NCBI RefSeq assembly: GCF_002968835.1
Contig: NZ_PKQK01000002.1
Span: forward strand, 558,001-622,000
Direction of reading: 5' to 3'
Origin: Paenibacillus sp. PCH8
GTDB lineage: Bacteria > Bacillota > Bacilli > Paenibacillales > Paenibacillaceae
DNA: 64,000 nt
Part shown: one piece after another, positions 27,110 to 34,768 of the stretch
Layout: the number at the start of each line of letters is the position of its first letter
Position numbering within the stretch: the first letter of the stretch is position 1
Position numbers and translations under genes: made by a program
Notes under the pieces: model-generated
Database searches by the model: none
What the model saw: only the letters and a program-made list of their open reading frames with translations
Told to the model about the DNA's origin: nothing

Positions 27110-27289
27110 TGGGAATAAATAAAAAAAGACTCATGGCGGATTGATTCGTGTAGAATGAAAGTTCACATACACTCATTCACACAAGGAGAATCCTCCATGA
27201 GTTACTCATATCTTAGCATAATAGAACGTAGCAAGCTAGAAATCTCCACTAGCAAGGTAGAAGTTCACAAGCGATCAGAAAAGAGTTAG
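27110..27289 (+). mobile_element. IS30-family insertion sequence remnant
   Basis: A left-end fragment of an IS30-like element. A ribosome binding site (AAGGAGAA) precedes ATG 27197, and the first residues MSYSYLSIIERSKLEI match the start of IS30-family transposases. After about 16 codons the match breaks, and the frame ends with TAG at 27287-27289 (30 codons). The stretch around 27228-27275 looks like a degenerate partial duplication, AGCAAGCTAGAA and then AGCAAGGTAGAAGTTCACAAGC. It lies exactly where base composition falls, marking the left edge of the AT-rich island. Confidence 0.65.
27197..27289 (+). pseudogene. Truncated IS30-type transposase, N-terminal fragment
   Basis: 30 codons remain of a transposase that is normally about 320-350 residues long. 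Only the start of its N-terminal helix-turn-helix region is recognisable (SYSYLSIIERSKLEI), followed by an unrelated or rearranged tail. It cannot be active. Confidence 0.65.
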
Positions 27290-27305
27290 ACAAACTTTAA
27301 TTCCA

Positions 27306-27698
27306 TTAACATTTATTACTCACGAATATAGGGTAATCACATATTAATTCATCTTTTTCAAACAACCTAATATTATAATTTCCTGGTTTAGGGATGGGAG
27401 CCTTAAAAGAAAAATTAAAGTCAATTCCTGGAGTCATATTAGAATCTCTTTTATTTGACACTTCTTCTTCATGGAAAAATCTAACTTTTTCTTGCTCATC
27501 ATCAAAGAGACATGTACTTAACATTGCACTCTTTTCCTGATTATAAAACCATAATTTGATATATAAACGAAATTCATAAACAAATGGAAAAATATCACTT
27601 TCTATAGTGTTACATATCTTTTCTATAGAATGCTTTTTTACTTTTGGGTCAAAACTTATAGATTCAGCTAATAAGAGTAGTCCTGTGGTCTTATTCAT
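27306..27698 (-). CDS. Unknown protein, last gene of the bacteriocin-like operon
   Basis: A 130-residue protein I do not recognise. It has no signal peptide or transmembrane helix. The second half (INFSFKAPIPKPGNYNIRLFEKDELI-type pattern, about residues 90-125) alternates like a beta sandwich, with the Pro-Gly-Asn-Tyr turn often seen at the edge of immunoglobulin-like strands. The start is ATG 27696-27698, 9 bases after GGAG; an earlier ATG at 27713 overlaps that site. It lies only 17 bases after the previous gene's stop, in the same operon. A role in self-protection or accessory function is possible from position only. Confidence 0.7.
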   Translation of the reverse strand: MNKTTGLLLLAESISFDPKVKKHSIEKICNTIESDIFPFVYEFRLYIKLWFYNQEKSAMLSTCLFDDEQEKVRFFHEEEVSNKRDSNMTPGIDFNFSFKAPIPKPGNYNIRLFEKDELICDYPIFVSNKC

Positions 27699-27715
27699 AT
27701 AATTACACTCCATAT

Positions 27716-28108
27716 TTATTTTTTAGAATGCGAGTACAAGTATCCTTCTACACTATTGATTATTTTTATACGATTATTCACTTCAAGAATCAAACTGTTC
27801 CCAGTTACATTACTTTCGCAAATGATCTTATGTTGAGACCACTTCTCTATCTTCAAGTCATGAAACCAAGTCGGACTTTCTAGTATAATAATAAATTCAT
27901 CGTCAATTTGATCTAGAACCGATACAATTTTTTTAAAATTTTCGCTACCAAACTTTAAAAATAAAATAGGTTTAGTAAACGTGTTCAACTTATACTTAGA
28001 AATAAAATATTTTAAAATTTTCCTCGAATAAAACCTTTCTATTTTTATTCTTACATAGACGAGAACCAAGAAAAATATCATGAGTATAACAACTAAAATA
28101 TTAGTCAT
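27716..28108 (-). CDS. Membrane-anchored unknown protein, thioredoxin-like without CxxC
   Basis: A 130-residue protein with one N-terminal transmembrane helix (residues about 3-22, ILVVILMIFFLVLVYV) and a positively charged region following it. The soluble part (FTKPILFLKFGSENFKKIVSVLD, then DDEFIIILES) has the strand-helix-strand look of a thioredoxin-like fold, but has no CxxC pair. In MauD/TlpA-linked operons such proteins accompany MauE; that comparison is inference. It overlaps the preceding MauE-like gene by eight bases. The start has AGAGAGG 8 bases upstream. Confidence 0.7.
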   Translation of the reverse strand: MTNILVVILMIFFLVLVYVRIKIERFYSRKILKYFISKYKLNTFTKPILFLKFGSENFKKIVSVLDQIDDEFIIILESPTWFHDLKIEKWSQHKIICESNVTGNSLILEVNNRIKIINSVEGYLYSHSKK

Positions 28109-28595
28109 ATTGCTTGACCTCTCTTAGTTTCTTAATAATACCTACGAATACCATGCATGAACATATTATTAATAGGATACTATACCTCAAGTCATTGTTT
28201 ATTATCGCTTCAGATGGATAAATAGAATATTGCACTGTTACAACAAAAATTAGAATTATATTTCTCAATATAGGATAGTTATTTAGCTTGCTTTCTCTAC
28301 CAAAGCAATTACAATTGCTACCATTCTTCTTATTAAAGAATAACAAATAAAAAGTAAACATCAGTAATAAACCAAAAGCGATGAAACTTTTCAAAGGAAG
28401 TATGTTGAAAAAGATACAAAACAGCAATAAACTTTCAATAGCTACTATAGAAAAATATGCCAAAATAGCTTTCTTTTTCAGGCTAATATATACTTCATAA
28501 ATAAAGTCATGAGATTCTACAATTTTATGAAAAAGTGATTTAAAGAATATAATAAATAAAATTAAATCAATTAATGAGTACAATATATAGCTCAT
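28101..28595 (-). CDS. MauE/DoxX-like membrane protein
   Basis: A 164-residue membrane protein with about four hydrophobic helices (residues about 5-22, 43-62, 68-88 and 108-150 with breaks). The segment GSNCNCFGRESK has Cys95-x-Cys97-Phe-Gly, the signature seen in MauE and related DoxX-type proteins thought to move electrons or disulfides across the membrane. It shares one base with the preceding thioredoxin-like gene (stop and start overlap at 28595). With two CxxC proteins in the same operon, it probably belongs to a thiol-redox relay that serves the six-Cys peptide. Confidence 0.75.
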   Translation of the reverse strand: MSYILYSLIDLILFIIFFKSLFHKIVESHDFIYEVYISLKKKAILAYFSIVAIESLLLFCIFFNILPLKSFIAFGLLLMFTFYLLFFNKKNGSNCNCFGRESKLNNYPILRNIILIFVVTVQYSIYPSEAIINNDLRYSILLIICSCMVFVGIIKKLREVKQYD

Positions 28596-29020
28596 TAAAC
28601 TAAGCCACCAAAGAATTTTAAAATATCTTCCTTGGAACTTAATTCACGTTTCATTAGTACTTCCTCATTAGAATCCCATAAGATTATACTAGGAGTTTTC
28701 TCGACCTGTACCTCACTCACTAAAAAATCGTATTCAGCATTTATTATTGGGTATTTTATATCGAAGTAATCTTTTAGTTTTTCTAACTCATCATTATCAC
28801 AATCAATTATTATGATTACTTCATGTTTGATAACTTTATCTTCTATGCTTGTAAGATATGGAATTATCTCCATACATCTGATGCAATAGATGGACAAAAA
28901 GATAGCTCCCTGAAATGATTTAAAGTCGTAATTGTGTGCAGAGAACAATTTTTTTAATGAATCAATTTCAGCATTATCCTTATATTTATTTTTTTTTTCA
29001 AATAAGAATTTAAAATCCAT
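28595..29020 (-). CDS. Thioredoxin-fold protein with CIRC motif
   Basis: A 141-residue protein. Residues about 37-60 (GAIFLSIYCIRCMEIIPYLT) contain the thioredoxin-type active site Cys46-Ile-Arg-Cys49, and KTPSIILW around residue 110 supplies the cis-proline loop. No signal peptide is evident. It starts within the end of the ABC gene: ATG 29018-29020 lies 8 bases after GGGG, and the overlap with the ABC frame is 11 bases. A GTG at 29029 is a weaker choice. The likely role is thiol-disulfide exchange on the peptide or on its partner proteins. Confidence 0.78.
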   Translation of the reverse strand: MDFKFLFEKKNKYKDNAEIDSLKKLFSAHNYDFKSFQGAIFLSIYCIRCMEIIPYLTSIEDKVIKHEVIIIIDCDNDELEKLKDYFDIKYPIINAEYDFLVSEVQVEKTPSIILWDSNEEVLMKRELSSKEDILKFFGGLV

Positions 29021-30740
29021 TTTCTTCACCCCACATTTTTTTATAGATACTGTTCATCTCCAAGAGAATATTATGAGTTCCCTCTTCAACTAAGTTCCCC
29101 TTTTCAAAAACAAATATCCTATCAGTTTGTGCTGCCAAAGCTAAATTGTGAGTGATGATTATTATGATCTTATCCTTTCTAATATTTATAAGGTATTTTA
29201 AAAACTCTGACTCGGACAATGGATCGATTTCCGCAGTACCTTCATCAATTATTAGTAGATCACTTTCCTTAATAAGTGATCTTGTTAAAGCAATACGTTG
29301 CCACTGACCTCCAGATATCTGCGTTGAAGAGAAGTACTGGTTGCCTAGATTCTTGTTTAATGCCTCTTCAGAAATATCTTGAACCAAGAAAGGTTTGTCT
29401 TTCAGAAATTTTCTGATTTTTTGTTTAGAATACTCATCTACATCACTTAATTTAATATTTTCATACGAATTCAAAGGAAATCTGGAATAATCTTGATTCA
29501 AAAGCGATATTTTCCTTATTAATTCTGTACGATCCAAATTATTAATATCATTCATATTGATGTATAGAGCCCCTTTAGGAACATCATGTATACCAGCTAT
29601 TATTTTTGCTAAGGTTGATTTTCCTGAACCATTTTTTCCCACAAATGAAACAATGTCACCTCTAGTTAGACTTAAATTTATATTACAAAGAACCTTATTA
29701 CCGTTAGGATAAATAAAATCCAAATCTTTTATTTCAACTTTCTCTATTTGCCCTACTTTTAATTCTCCCTTTGATTCAAACTGATACTTTTTAAAAAAAT
29801 GATTGAAATTATTAGAGAATATAGTAAAATTTTTAAATCCTGAAATAGGTCTAAACAGAGTGCTAAAATTAGATTCTATGATTCCTATAGCAGTTGTGAT
29901 AGCCACCAAATCTCCTAGAGATACTTCATGGATAATTAATTTATATACTAATTGAATTTGTATAATGGTATATATTAAAGGAAAAATACTACTTACAATT
30001 ATTTTTTTATTTACATACTTTTTATGAAAAGTAACCGTTTTATTGAGGATGTTACCATAAACTGCAGTCCATTTAGATATGAAAAAATTACGATCCCCAA
30101 ACATTATCATATCCTTTTGATTTCCTGGATCCGTCAACATTCCCGTAATGTTTGAAGTCTCAATTCTTTCCTGCACTAACCCTCTCAATTGTATATCAGT
30201 ATCTTTGGTATAATTCATATAATGCATAACCAGAGGAATGCCACCTAAAAGTAGCACTAATACGTAATACCATGAATAATTCGATATAAGTAAAAAATAT
30301 ACAATAATTAAAGTTGCATTTTGAAGAAAAGATAAAACGGAGTCGATTAATTGAGGAAGTCGATCTATTGTCTGCTTTAGAATACTTAAATCATTTCTAT
30401 ATTCTGGCGTTTCTAGCCAAGTTATCGTATTAGGTTTTAATAATTTCATGAAATAAACTTCAATCTTTGCTGTCATTTTGAGATTAAATCTCTGTTGTAT
30501 TACAAAAGATATCTCTGAGACTACTATCTGAATTATCTTAATTGCTAATAGAAGTATACATATCAAAAAAAGCCCATTAGGGTTCGTGAGTTCGAACGAG
30601 AGCTCATCAAATAACTTTTTTGTTATCTGGAAACCTATCCATGCTAAAAAAGAAAGTATTATCAATATCAGAATATTTAACATTACATCTTTTTTATTAT
30701 CTTTTATTAGATATCTTAGCCACTTAAATCCCAATCTCAT
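29010..30740 (-). CDS. ABC transporter, fused membrane and ATPase domains (bacteriocin exporter type)
   Basis: A 576-residue half-transporter with six transmembrane helices in residues about 20-300 and a C-terminal ATPase. Walker A is GKNGSGKST (368-376), the ABC signature ISGGQ is at 475-479, Walker B is LLIIDE (495-500), and the H-loop His is in IIIITHNLA. There is no N-terminal C39 peptidase domain, in keeping with a peptide that has no double-glycine leader. Its start overlaps the stop of the CDAC protein by four bases. Position and type suggest export of the six-Cys peptide, or self-protection by pumping it out. Confidence 0.88.
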   Translation of the reverse strand: MRLGFKWLRYLIKDNKKDVMLNILILIILSFLAWIGFQITKKLFDELSFELTNPNGLFLICILLLAIKIIQIVVSEISFVIQQRFNLKMTAKIEVYFMKLLKPNTITWLETPEYRNDLSILKQTIDRLPQLIDSVLSFLQNATLIIVYFLLISNYSWYYVLVLLLGGIPLVMHYMNYTKDTDIQLRGLVQERIETSNITGMLTDPGNQKDMIMFGDRNFFISKWTAVYGNILNKTVTFHKKYVNKKIIVSSIFPLIYTIIQIQLVYKLIIHEVSLGDLVAITTAIGIIESNFSTLFRPISGFKNFTIFSNNFNHFFKKYQFESKGELKVGQIEKVEIKDLDFIYPNGNKVLCNINLSLTRGDIVSFVGKNGSGKSTLAKIIAGIHDVPKGALYINMNDINNLDRTELIRKISLLNQDYSRFPLNSYENIKLSDVDEYSKQKIRKFLKDKPFLVQDISEEALNKNLGNQYFSSTQISGGQWQRIALTRSLIKESDLLIIDEGTAEIDPLSESEFLKYLINIRKDKIIIIITHNLALAAQTDRIFVFEKGNLVEEGTHNILLEMNSIYKKMWGEENGF

Positions 30741-31198
30741 AAATTCAGCCCTGATAAATAAGAAAAAGGTTCTATAATATCATGCACGCTCTTCCTAGTA
30801 CTACATGGATATGAAGTAATAACCTGTCCAGCTTTGTTCAGACCAATTCCCCAAGGAAATCCTTGAATTCCTAAATCTCTATTTAGAGTCTGTAACTTAG
30901 AATTAAATACATTATTTTCTCCGAAGGTTCCTCTTAAAATGTGTATATCATTATCATCCGCAGCATTAACAAGAATAAGAAGATTAATTTCCTTATGCTC
31001 TCTATAAAAGTTATATAGAGCTTCCAATCCTTTTAAACAAGCATCACATGTCGTTGTATAAGCAAATATAAATAAATGATCAGTTATATAATCTTCTACT
31101 GTCCTTCCCATATGTAAGGAAACATTGGATATATATCCACCTATTTCCAAAGGTTTAATTGACCTGAAAAATTGCATGTTTTCAATATCTGACTTCAT
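30737..31198 (-). CDS. Thioredoxin-fold protein with CDAC motif
   Basis: A 153-residue protein of thioredoxin/TlpA-like fold. Residues 42-60 (LFIFAYTTTCDACLKGLEAL) hold the CxxC pair Cys51-Asp-Ala-Cys54, and LGIQGFPWGIGLN supplies the cis-Pro loop. There is no signal peptide or membrane anchor. The start is ATG 31196-31198, with AAGGAGA 5-6 bases upstream; a longer open frame to 31387 overlaps the peptide gene and is not used. It is the first gene after the terminator at 31219-31247 and overlaps the ABC gene by four bases. A role in forming or resolving disulfides of the peptide is likely. Confidence 0.8.
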   Translation of the reverse strand: MKSDIENMQFFRSIKPLEIGGYISNVSLHMGRTVEDYITDHLFIFAYTTTCDACLKGLEALYNFYREHKEINLLILVNAADDNDIHILRGTFGENNVFNSKLQTLNRDLGIQGFPWGIGLNKAGQVITSYPCSTRKSVHDIIEPFSYLSGLNL

Positions 31199-31218
31199 AA
31201 TTTTCTCCTTAAAAATTA

Positions 31219-31247
31219 ATAAAAAAAGAGAAGGCATCCTTCTCTTT
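31219..31247 (-). terminator. Terminator between the peptide gene and its operon
   Basis: Perfect 8-bp stem AGAGAAGG/CCTTCTCT with a CAT loop, followed on the minus strand by a run of seven T. It is 10 bases past the peptide stop and 21 bases before the next start. It would keep peptide mRNA abundant while allowing read-through into the other genes. Confidence 0.88.
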
Positions 31248-31256
31248 AGGTAAAAA

Positions 31257-31451
31257 TCAACAACATACACCACCCCAATATCCATCGTTTGTACGAGCAC
31301 GAATCGTGTGGCCCGTAGAATTATTAAGACATATAAAAATCGTCTCATACCAATACATTCTATATTTTGAATCATTAGGACAAGCACTAGTTGAACATAC
31401 TGCTTCTTGTTCTTGACCTACATACACAAAACCTGGAGGACATGACGCCAT
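31257..31451 (-). CDS. Six-cysteine peptide, putative laterosporulin-like leaderless bacteriocin
   Basis: A 64-residue peptide beginning MASCPPGFVYVGQEQE. Cysteines are at positions 4, 19, 24, 41, 63 and 64, and there is no signal peptide or double-glycine leader. The number of cysteines, an N-terminus with Cys almost directly after Met-Ala, a central KYRMYWYETIFICLNN segment and an R-T-x-x-x-x-W-G-G-x-C ending resemble laterosporulins, defensin-like bacteriocins with three disulfides. ATG 31449-31451 follows AAAGGTGGTG; GTG codons at 31463 and 31460 lie inside that site. An operon of redox and export genes follows. Activity is inferred, not shown. Confidence 0.72.
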   Translation of the reverse strand: MASCPPGFVYVGQEQEAVCSTSACPNDSKYRMYWYETIFICLNNSTGHTIRARTNDGYWGGVCC

Positions 31452-31519
31452 ATTTCTCACCACCTTTCATAATTTATAATATAATAATACATAATTTAAA
31501 AAAAGGGTATATATTCCTA

Positions 31520-31547
31520 ATTATAAATATTCATTAATACGAAACAA
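31520..31547 (-). promoter_or_regulatory. Candidate promoter of the peptide gene
   Basis: On the minus strand, TTGTTT (31542-31547), a 16-base spacer and TATAAT (31520-31525), about 70 bases upstream of the peptide ATG. The AT-rich surroundings make chance matches likely. I see no gene in 31452-31760. Confidence 0.4.
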
Positions 31548-31760
31548 AATAATAACAAAAAATTCTTAAATTTCCCTTTCCGCTGTGGGATAAATAACTA
31601 CTCGGTACAATAAATTCTTCCTTGTTATATCAATCGACACACAAGTTCAGCTATGAAATGATGTTAGCTACCATTCCAGTTCTTCAAGACTTTGCCTGTC
31701 ACCATCAACTATCATCCCCAACTACCTATTAGCTTTTCCTTCACTCTAAAACTCCCAACG

Positions 31761-32666
31761 TCATTCCGTCTTTCGTCGGAGTAGCAACTGAGGCAAGTCA
31801 TTGTCGGGATGCTTTACAATCGCCGAACTTACCTGAAACAATTCCTCGATATGCGCTTCCGTCATAAGTGTATGAGGCACTCCTATGACTGCGGGCTTTC
31901 CTACACGCAAGCCTAGCAGTTGATCGCAAAATTGAGTAGCTAGATTCAGGTCATGTAGAACGGCAACAATTGTTATAGCATTATGCTGGCGCCATCTGGA
32001 AAGTAATTCCATGAATTGCAACTGATGATGAACGTCCAAAAATGTCGTTGGCTCGTCCAGCAGCAGCAGGCGCGGCTCCTGTGCCATCACCTTGGCGAGG
32101 GCTACTCGCTGCCGTTGTCCGCCACTCAGGGAATCCAGCGGCCGATCCGCCAGTTCCGTGAGTCCTAGCTCTTCAAGCACCCTGTCCACCACAAGTGCTC
32201 CATCCGCCGATTCCCGCCCCAACCAGTTCTGGTACGGGTATCTTCCCATTTCTACGACATCTCGTACAGGATAGGAGATCGCTGGTAAGCCATCCTGCTG
32301 CAAAACCGCGATAATACGTGACAGATCCTTACGGCTGTACGAACGGATGTCACGGCCGTCAATACTGATCTGGCCTTCACTTAATGATTCAGTTCCTGCT
32401 ATCAGCTGGAGCAGTGTCGACTTTCCGCTTCCATTTGGACCGACTACACCCCACCAGTCTCCTTCTTTAACCTGCCAGTAGATATGCTGTAAAGCGCGAT
32501 GATCACCGTATGTTTTGCCTGCCCCTGCAACAGATACCATCATTGTAGTAGCCGGATGACCAGCACCCGCAGTTAAGGAATTGCCGGTACATTCGTCGGA
32601 ATCTGCTATGGTATAGGAGTCTTGGTTCAGACGTTGCCGGGTACTTTGCTTCATCTCTTCACTCAT
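31761..32666 (-). CDS. btuD: ABC transporter ATPase, BtuD/FecE type
   Basis: A 301-residue ATPase of the vitamin B12/siderophore importer class. After a poorly conserved N-terminal extension of about 40 residues come Walker A GPNGSGKST, the Q-loop LQQDGLP, signature LSGGQRQRVALAK and Walker B LLLLDEPTTFLD, ending with the VLHDLNLA H-loop. The start is ATG 32664-32666, overlapping the permease stop by four bases, with AAGGGGATG upstream; a longer frame to 32801 lies within the permease gene. Being behind a cobalamin riboswitch with btuC and btuF, it should power corrinoid uptake. Confidence 0.9.
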   Translation of the reverse strand: MSEEMKQSTRQRLNQDSYTIADSDECTGNSLTAGAGHPATTMMVSVAGAGKTYGDHRALQHIYWQVKEGDWWGVVGPNGSGKSTLLQLIAGTESLSEGQISIDGRDIRSYSRKDLSRIIAVLQQDGLPAISYPVRDVVEMGRYPYQNWLGRESADGALVVDRVLEELGLTELADRPLDSLSGGQRQRVALAKVMAQEPRLLLLDEPTTFLDVHHQLQFMELLSRWRQHNAITIVAVLHDLNLATQFCDQLLGLRVGKPAVIGVPHTLMTEAHIEELFQVSSAIVKHPDNDLPQLLLRRKTE

Positions 32667-33709
32667 GGCATCATCCCCTTCCGCAGCTTTTTGTTCCGGT
32701 ACAGCAAGTAGGCGAAGAACGGAGCGCCCACAAAAGCTGTCACGACACCCAACGGAATTTCCGTTGGTGCCAACAAGGAGCGGGCAATCGTGTCTGCCCA
32801 TACCATGAAGATGGCACCACCAATCGCGGACAGCGGCAGGAGTAATCGATAGTCAGGCCCAACCATCAGCCGAAGAATATGCGGAATGACCAGTCCAACG
32901 AATCCAATGACACCCGATACCGAAACAGCCCCTGCGGTAAGAAGTGTTCCCACAGCGAGCACGGACAGCTTGAGCCTATCTACGCCAACTCCGATATGTG
33001 CGGCTTGTCGTTCTCCCAGAGCGAGTACATTCAAAGAGCGTGCCCGACTCCACAGGAAAATTAAACCTAGCAGAAAATATGGGAAAAGGATGGCCGTATA
33101 CGACCACCCACGCAGTGCCAGACTTCCCATCGTCCAGTATATAATTTCATTAATAGTCTGTTTAGACATGGTCGAAAGGAAGGCAACTACCGCTCCCAGG
33201 AAACTTTGCATCACCACACCAGCCAGAATCAGACTGTGTGTCGGTATTTTGCGACCCTCACGAGCCAGGGCCATGACCAACCATAAGGTTAATACGCCCG
33301 TCAAAAACGCCACCAGTGGCAAAGTCCAGATTCCGATTAGTGCATACTGCAATCCGAAGAAAATCAGAAAGGCCGCACCCACGGAAGCACCTGACGATAC
33401 ACCCAGGGTGAACGGGTCTGCCAGCGGATTTCGCAGCACACCTTGAAAGCCTGCACCCGCAATCGCCAACGAAGCGCCGACGAGCATCGCAAGTAAAACA
33501 CGCGGAAAACGAACCTTCCAGATAATCTGTTCGGCGGCCTTGCTCCAATCTGGTGTAATCCAATCGCCCACCCATAGGATTTTGTGAATGAGAATGCCTA
33601 CAATGTCCCGAATTGGCAGCACAACTGAACCAATGCCTGTGCAGATGAGCACGGTTAATACAAGTAAGGCTATTCCTGTAGTTCCGTAAATCACCAACTT
33701 GTTCTTCAT
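32663..33709 (-). CDS. btuC: ABC transporter permease, BtuC/FecCD family
   Basis: A 348-residue permease with about ten hydrophobic helices. FecCD-family landmarks include FPRVLLAMLVGASLAIAGAGFQGVLRNPLADPFTLGVSSGAS (residues about 69-110), GALVAF-type SFLGAVVAFLST, LGERQAAHIGVGVDRLK, and GFVGLVIPHILRLMVGPDYRLLLPLSAIGGA, which includes the coupling helix that contacts the ATPase. It overlaps btuF upstream and btuD downstream by four bases each. Riboswitch control points to cobalamin or cobinamide, not a siderophore, as substrate. Confidence 0.92.
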   Translation of the reverse strand: MKNKLVIYGTTGIALLVLTVLICTGIGSVVLPIRDIVGILIHKILWVGDWITPDWSKAAEQIIWKVRFPRVLLAMLVGASLAIAGAGFQGVLRNPLADPFTLGVSSGASVGAAFLIFFGLQYALIGIWTLPLVAFLTGVLTLWLVMALAREGRKIPTHSLILAGVVMQSFLGAVVAFLSTMSKQTINEIIYWTMGSLALRGWSYTAILFPYFLLGLIFLWSRARSLNVLALGERQAAHIGVGVDRLKLSVLAVGTLLTAGAVSVSGVIGFVGLVIPHILRLMVGPDYRLLLPLSAIGGAIFMVWADTIARSLLAPTEIPLGVVTAFVGAPFFAYLLYRNKKLRKGMMP

Positions 33710-34698
33710 TGGAATAGATCAGGATAAATCGCTTTGGCAATTTCCTTCAACAGCTCAGGTGTCCTTGGTCCAGGACGACTCAACAGATTGGCGTCAAGGC
33801 CGACGACTGCTTCATTTTTGACCGCCGCGATCTGATCCCAGCCGCTGCGACTCTTGATAATGTTATCTAACGTCTTGTTATCCTCCACTACGTCGTTCGC
33901 ATACAGGATAACGTCTGGATTGGACTTGATAATGTTTTCCTCGTTAATTGGCTTCCAGCCTTCCAAGTCGGAAGCAACATTAATGCCATCAGCTAAAGTG
34001 ATGAGTTCATCCAAATACTCACCTTTACCTACTGTCCAACCTGGGGAGAATTCAACATATACCTTTTTCTTCTCTTCTGGCTTAACCGCCTTCACTGCTT
34101 CGGTTACATCAGACACATCCTGTTTCATCTGTGTGATGATCTCCTGAGCTTTTTCTTGATGATCCGTGATTTTACCGAATGTTTCGATATTGTTCATCAC
34201 ATCATCGATGGACTTTGGATCCGTTTTGAAAATGGTAATGCCCAGTTCACGCAGTTTCTTCACTGCATCTTCACTCATGGAGATGCCTGTGAATACGATA
34301 TCCGCTTCAGCGGCAATGATGGACTCTTCGTTTGGCTTGGTTACGCCACCCATTTTCGCTTTGCTTGTTGCGGCTGCTGGATAATCATCATAGTCGGATA
34401 CCCCTACAATCTGCTCGTCCAAACCAAGTGCGAACAGCGACTCCGTTTCAGCCGGAGACACGGATACAATTTTGGCTGGTGCCTTGTCAAACGTGAACGA
34501 TTCACCCGTCGCATCAGTAACCGTAATTGGGTATTGTGTCTTAATATCTGTGGATTGCTCCTGCGTAGGTTGCAGTGGTGTAGTGCCTGTGCCCTCGTTA
34601 CTTGTTGTTGTGCCACATCCGGCCAGAGTCAGTGCCAGCATCGCTGCACTCAGCAGGGACGCTACGCCTTTCCAATTCTTGATATTCATTCTGTTCAT
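33706..34698 (-). CDS. btuF: Corrinoid-binding lipoprotein, BtuF type
   Basis: A 330-residue lipoprotein with a signal peptide and lipobox LTLAGC (Cys about residue 28), a Thr/Ser-rich linker, and a periplasmic-binding-protein class III fold. Signatures include PAKIVSVSPAETESLFALGLDEQIVGVSDYDDYP (about 75-107), the inter-lobe helix region of FGKITDHQEKAQEIITQMK, and NEAVVGLDANLLSRPGPRTPELLKEIA near the end. It delivers substrate to BtuCD from outside the membrane. Start ATG 34696-34698 follows AAGGGGAG closely; ATG 34687-34689 is better spaced and equally possible. It is the first gene of the btuFCD operon. Confidence 0.9.
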   Translation of the reverse strand: MNRMNIKNWKGVASLLSAAMLALTLAGCGTTTSNEGTGTTPLQPTQEQSTDIKTQYPITVTDATGESFTFDKAPAKIVSVSPAETESLFALGLDEQIVGVSDYDDYPAAATSKAKMGGVTKPNEESIIAAEADIVFTGISMSEDAVKKLRELGITIFKTDPKSIDDVMNNIETFGKITDHQEKAQEIITQMKQDVSDVTEAVKAVKPEEKKKVYVEFSPGWTVGKGEYLDELITLADGINVASDLEGWKPINEENIIKSNPDVILYANDVVEDNKTLDNIIKSRSGWDQIAAVKNEAVVGLDANLLSRPGPRTPELLKEIAKAIYPDLFQ

Positions 34699-34768
34699 TC
34701 TCCCCTTCTCTATCTGTTCTATTGTTCTTGCGTCGTGCTCAAACTCTTACTACCCATGCCTTGGTGTT

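Larger units (their letters stand above)
27290..31560 (-). other. AT-rich island with a putative defensin-like bacteriocin operon
   Basis: Seven genes on the minus strand between cobT and the btuFCD operon are strikingly richer in A and T, and in Lys, Ile, Asn and Phe codons, than their neighbours. The order in transcription is six-Cys peptide, terminator, thioredoxin-like protein, ABC transporter, thioredoxin-like protein, MauE-like membrane protein and two unknown proteins. Overlaps of 1-20 bases join most of the downstream genes. An IS30 remnant abuts the left end. This points to horizontal acquisition. Confidence 0.75.

Noticed and set aside
26941..27196. Possible cobalamin riboswitch upstream of cobT
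   Set aside because: No GCCACTG/AATCCGGCAC core is present on the minus strand in this stretch.
30737..31387. Longer N-terminus for the CDAC thioredoxin-like protein
   Set aside because: The extra 63 codons overlap the six-Cys peptide gene and its terminator, while ATG 31198 has a strong ribosome binding site.
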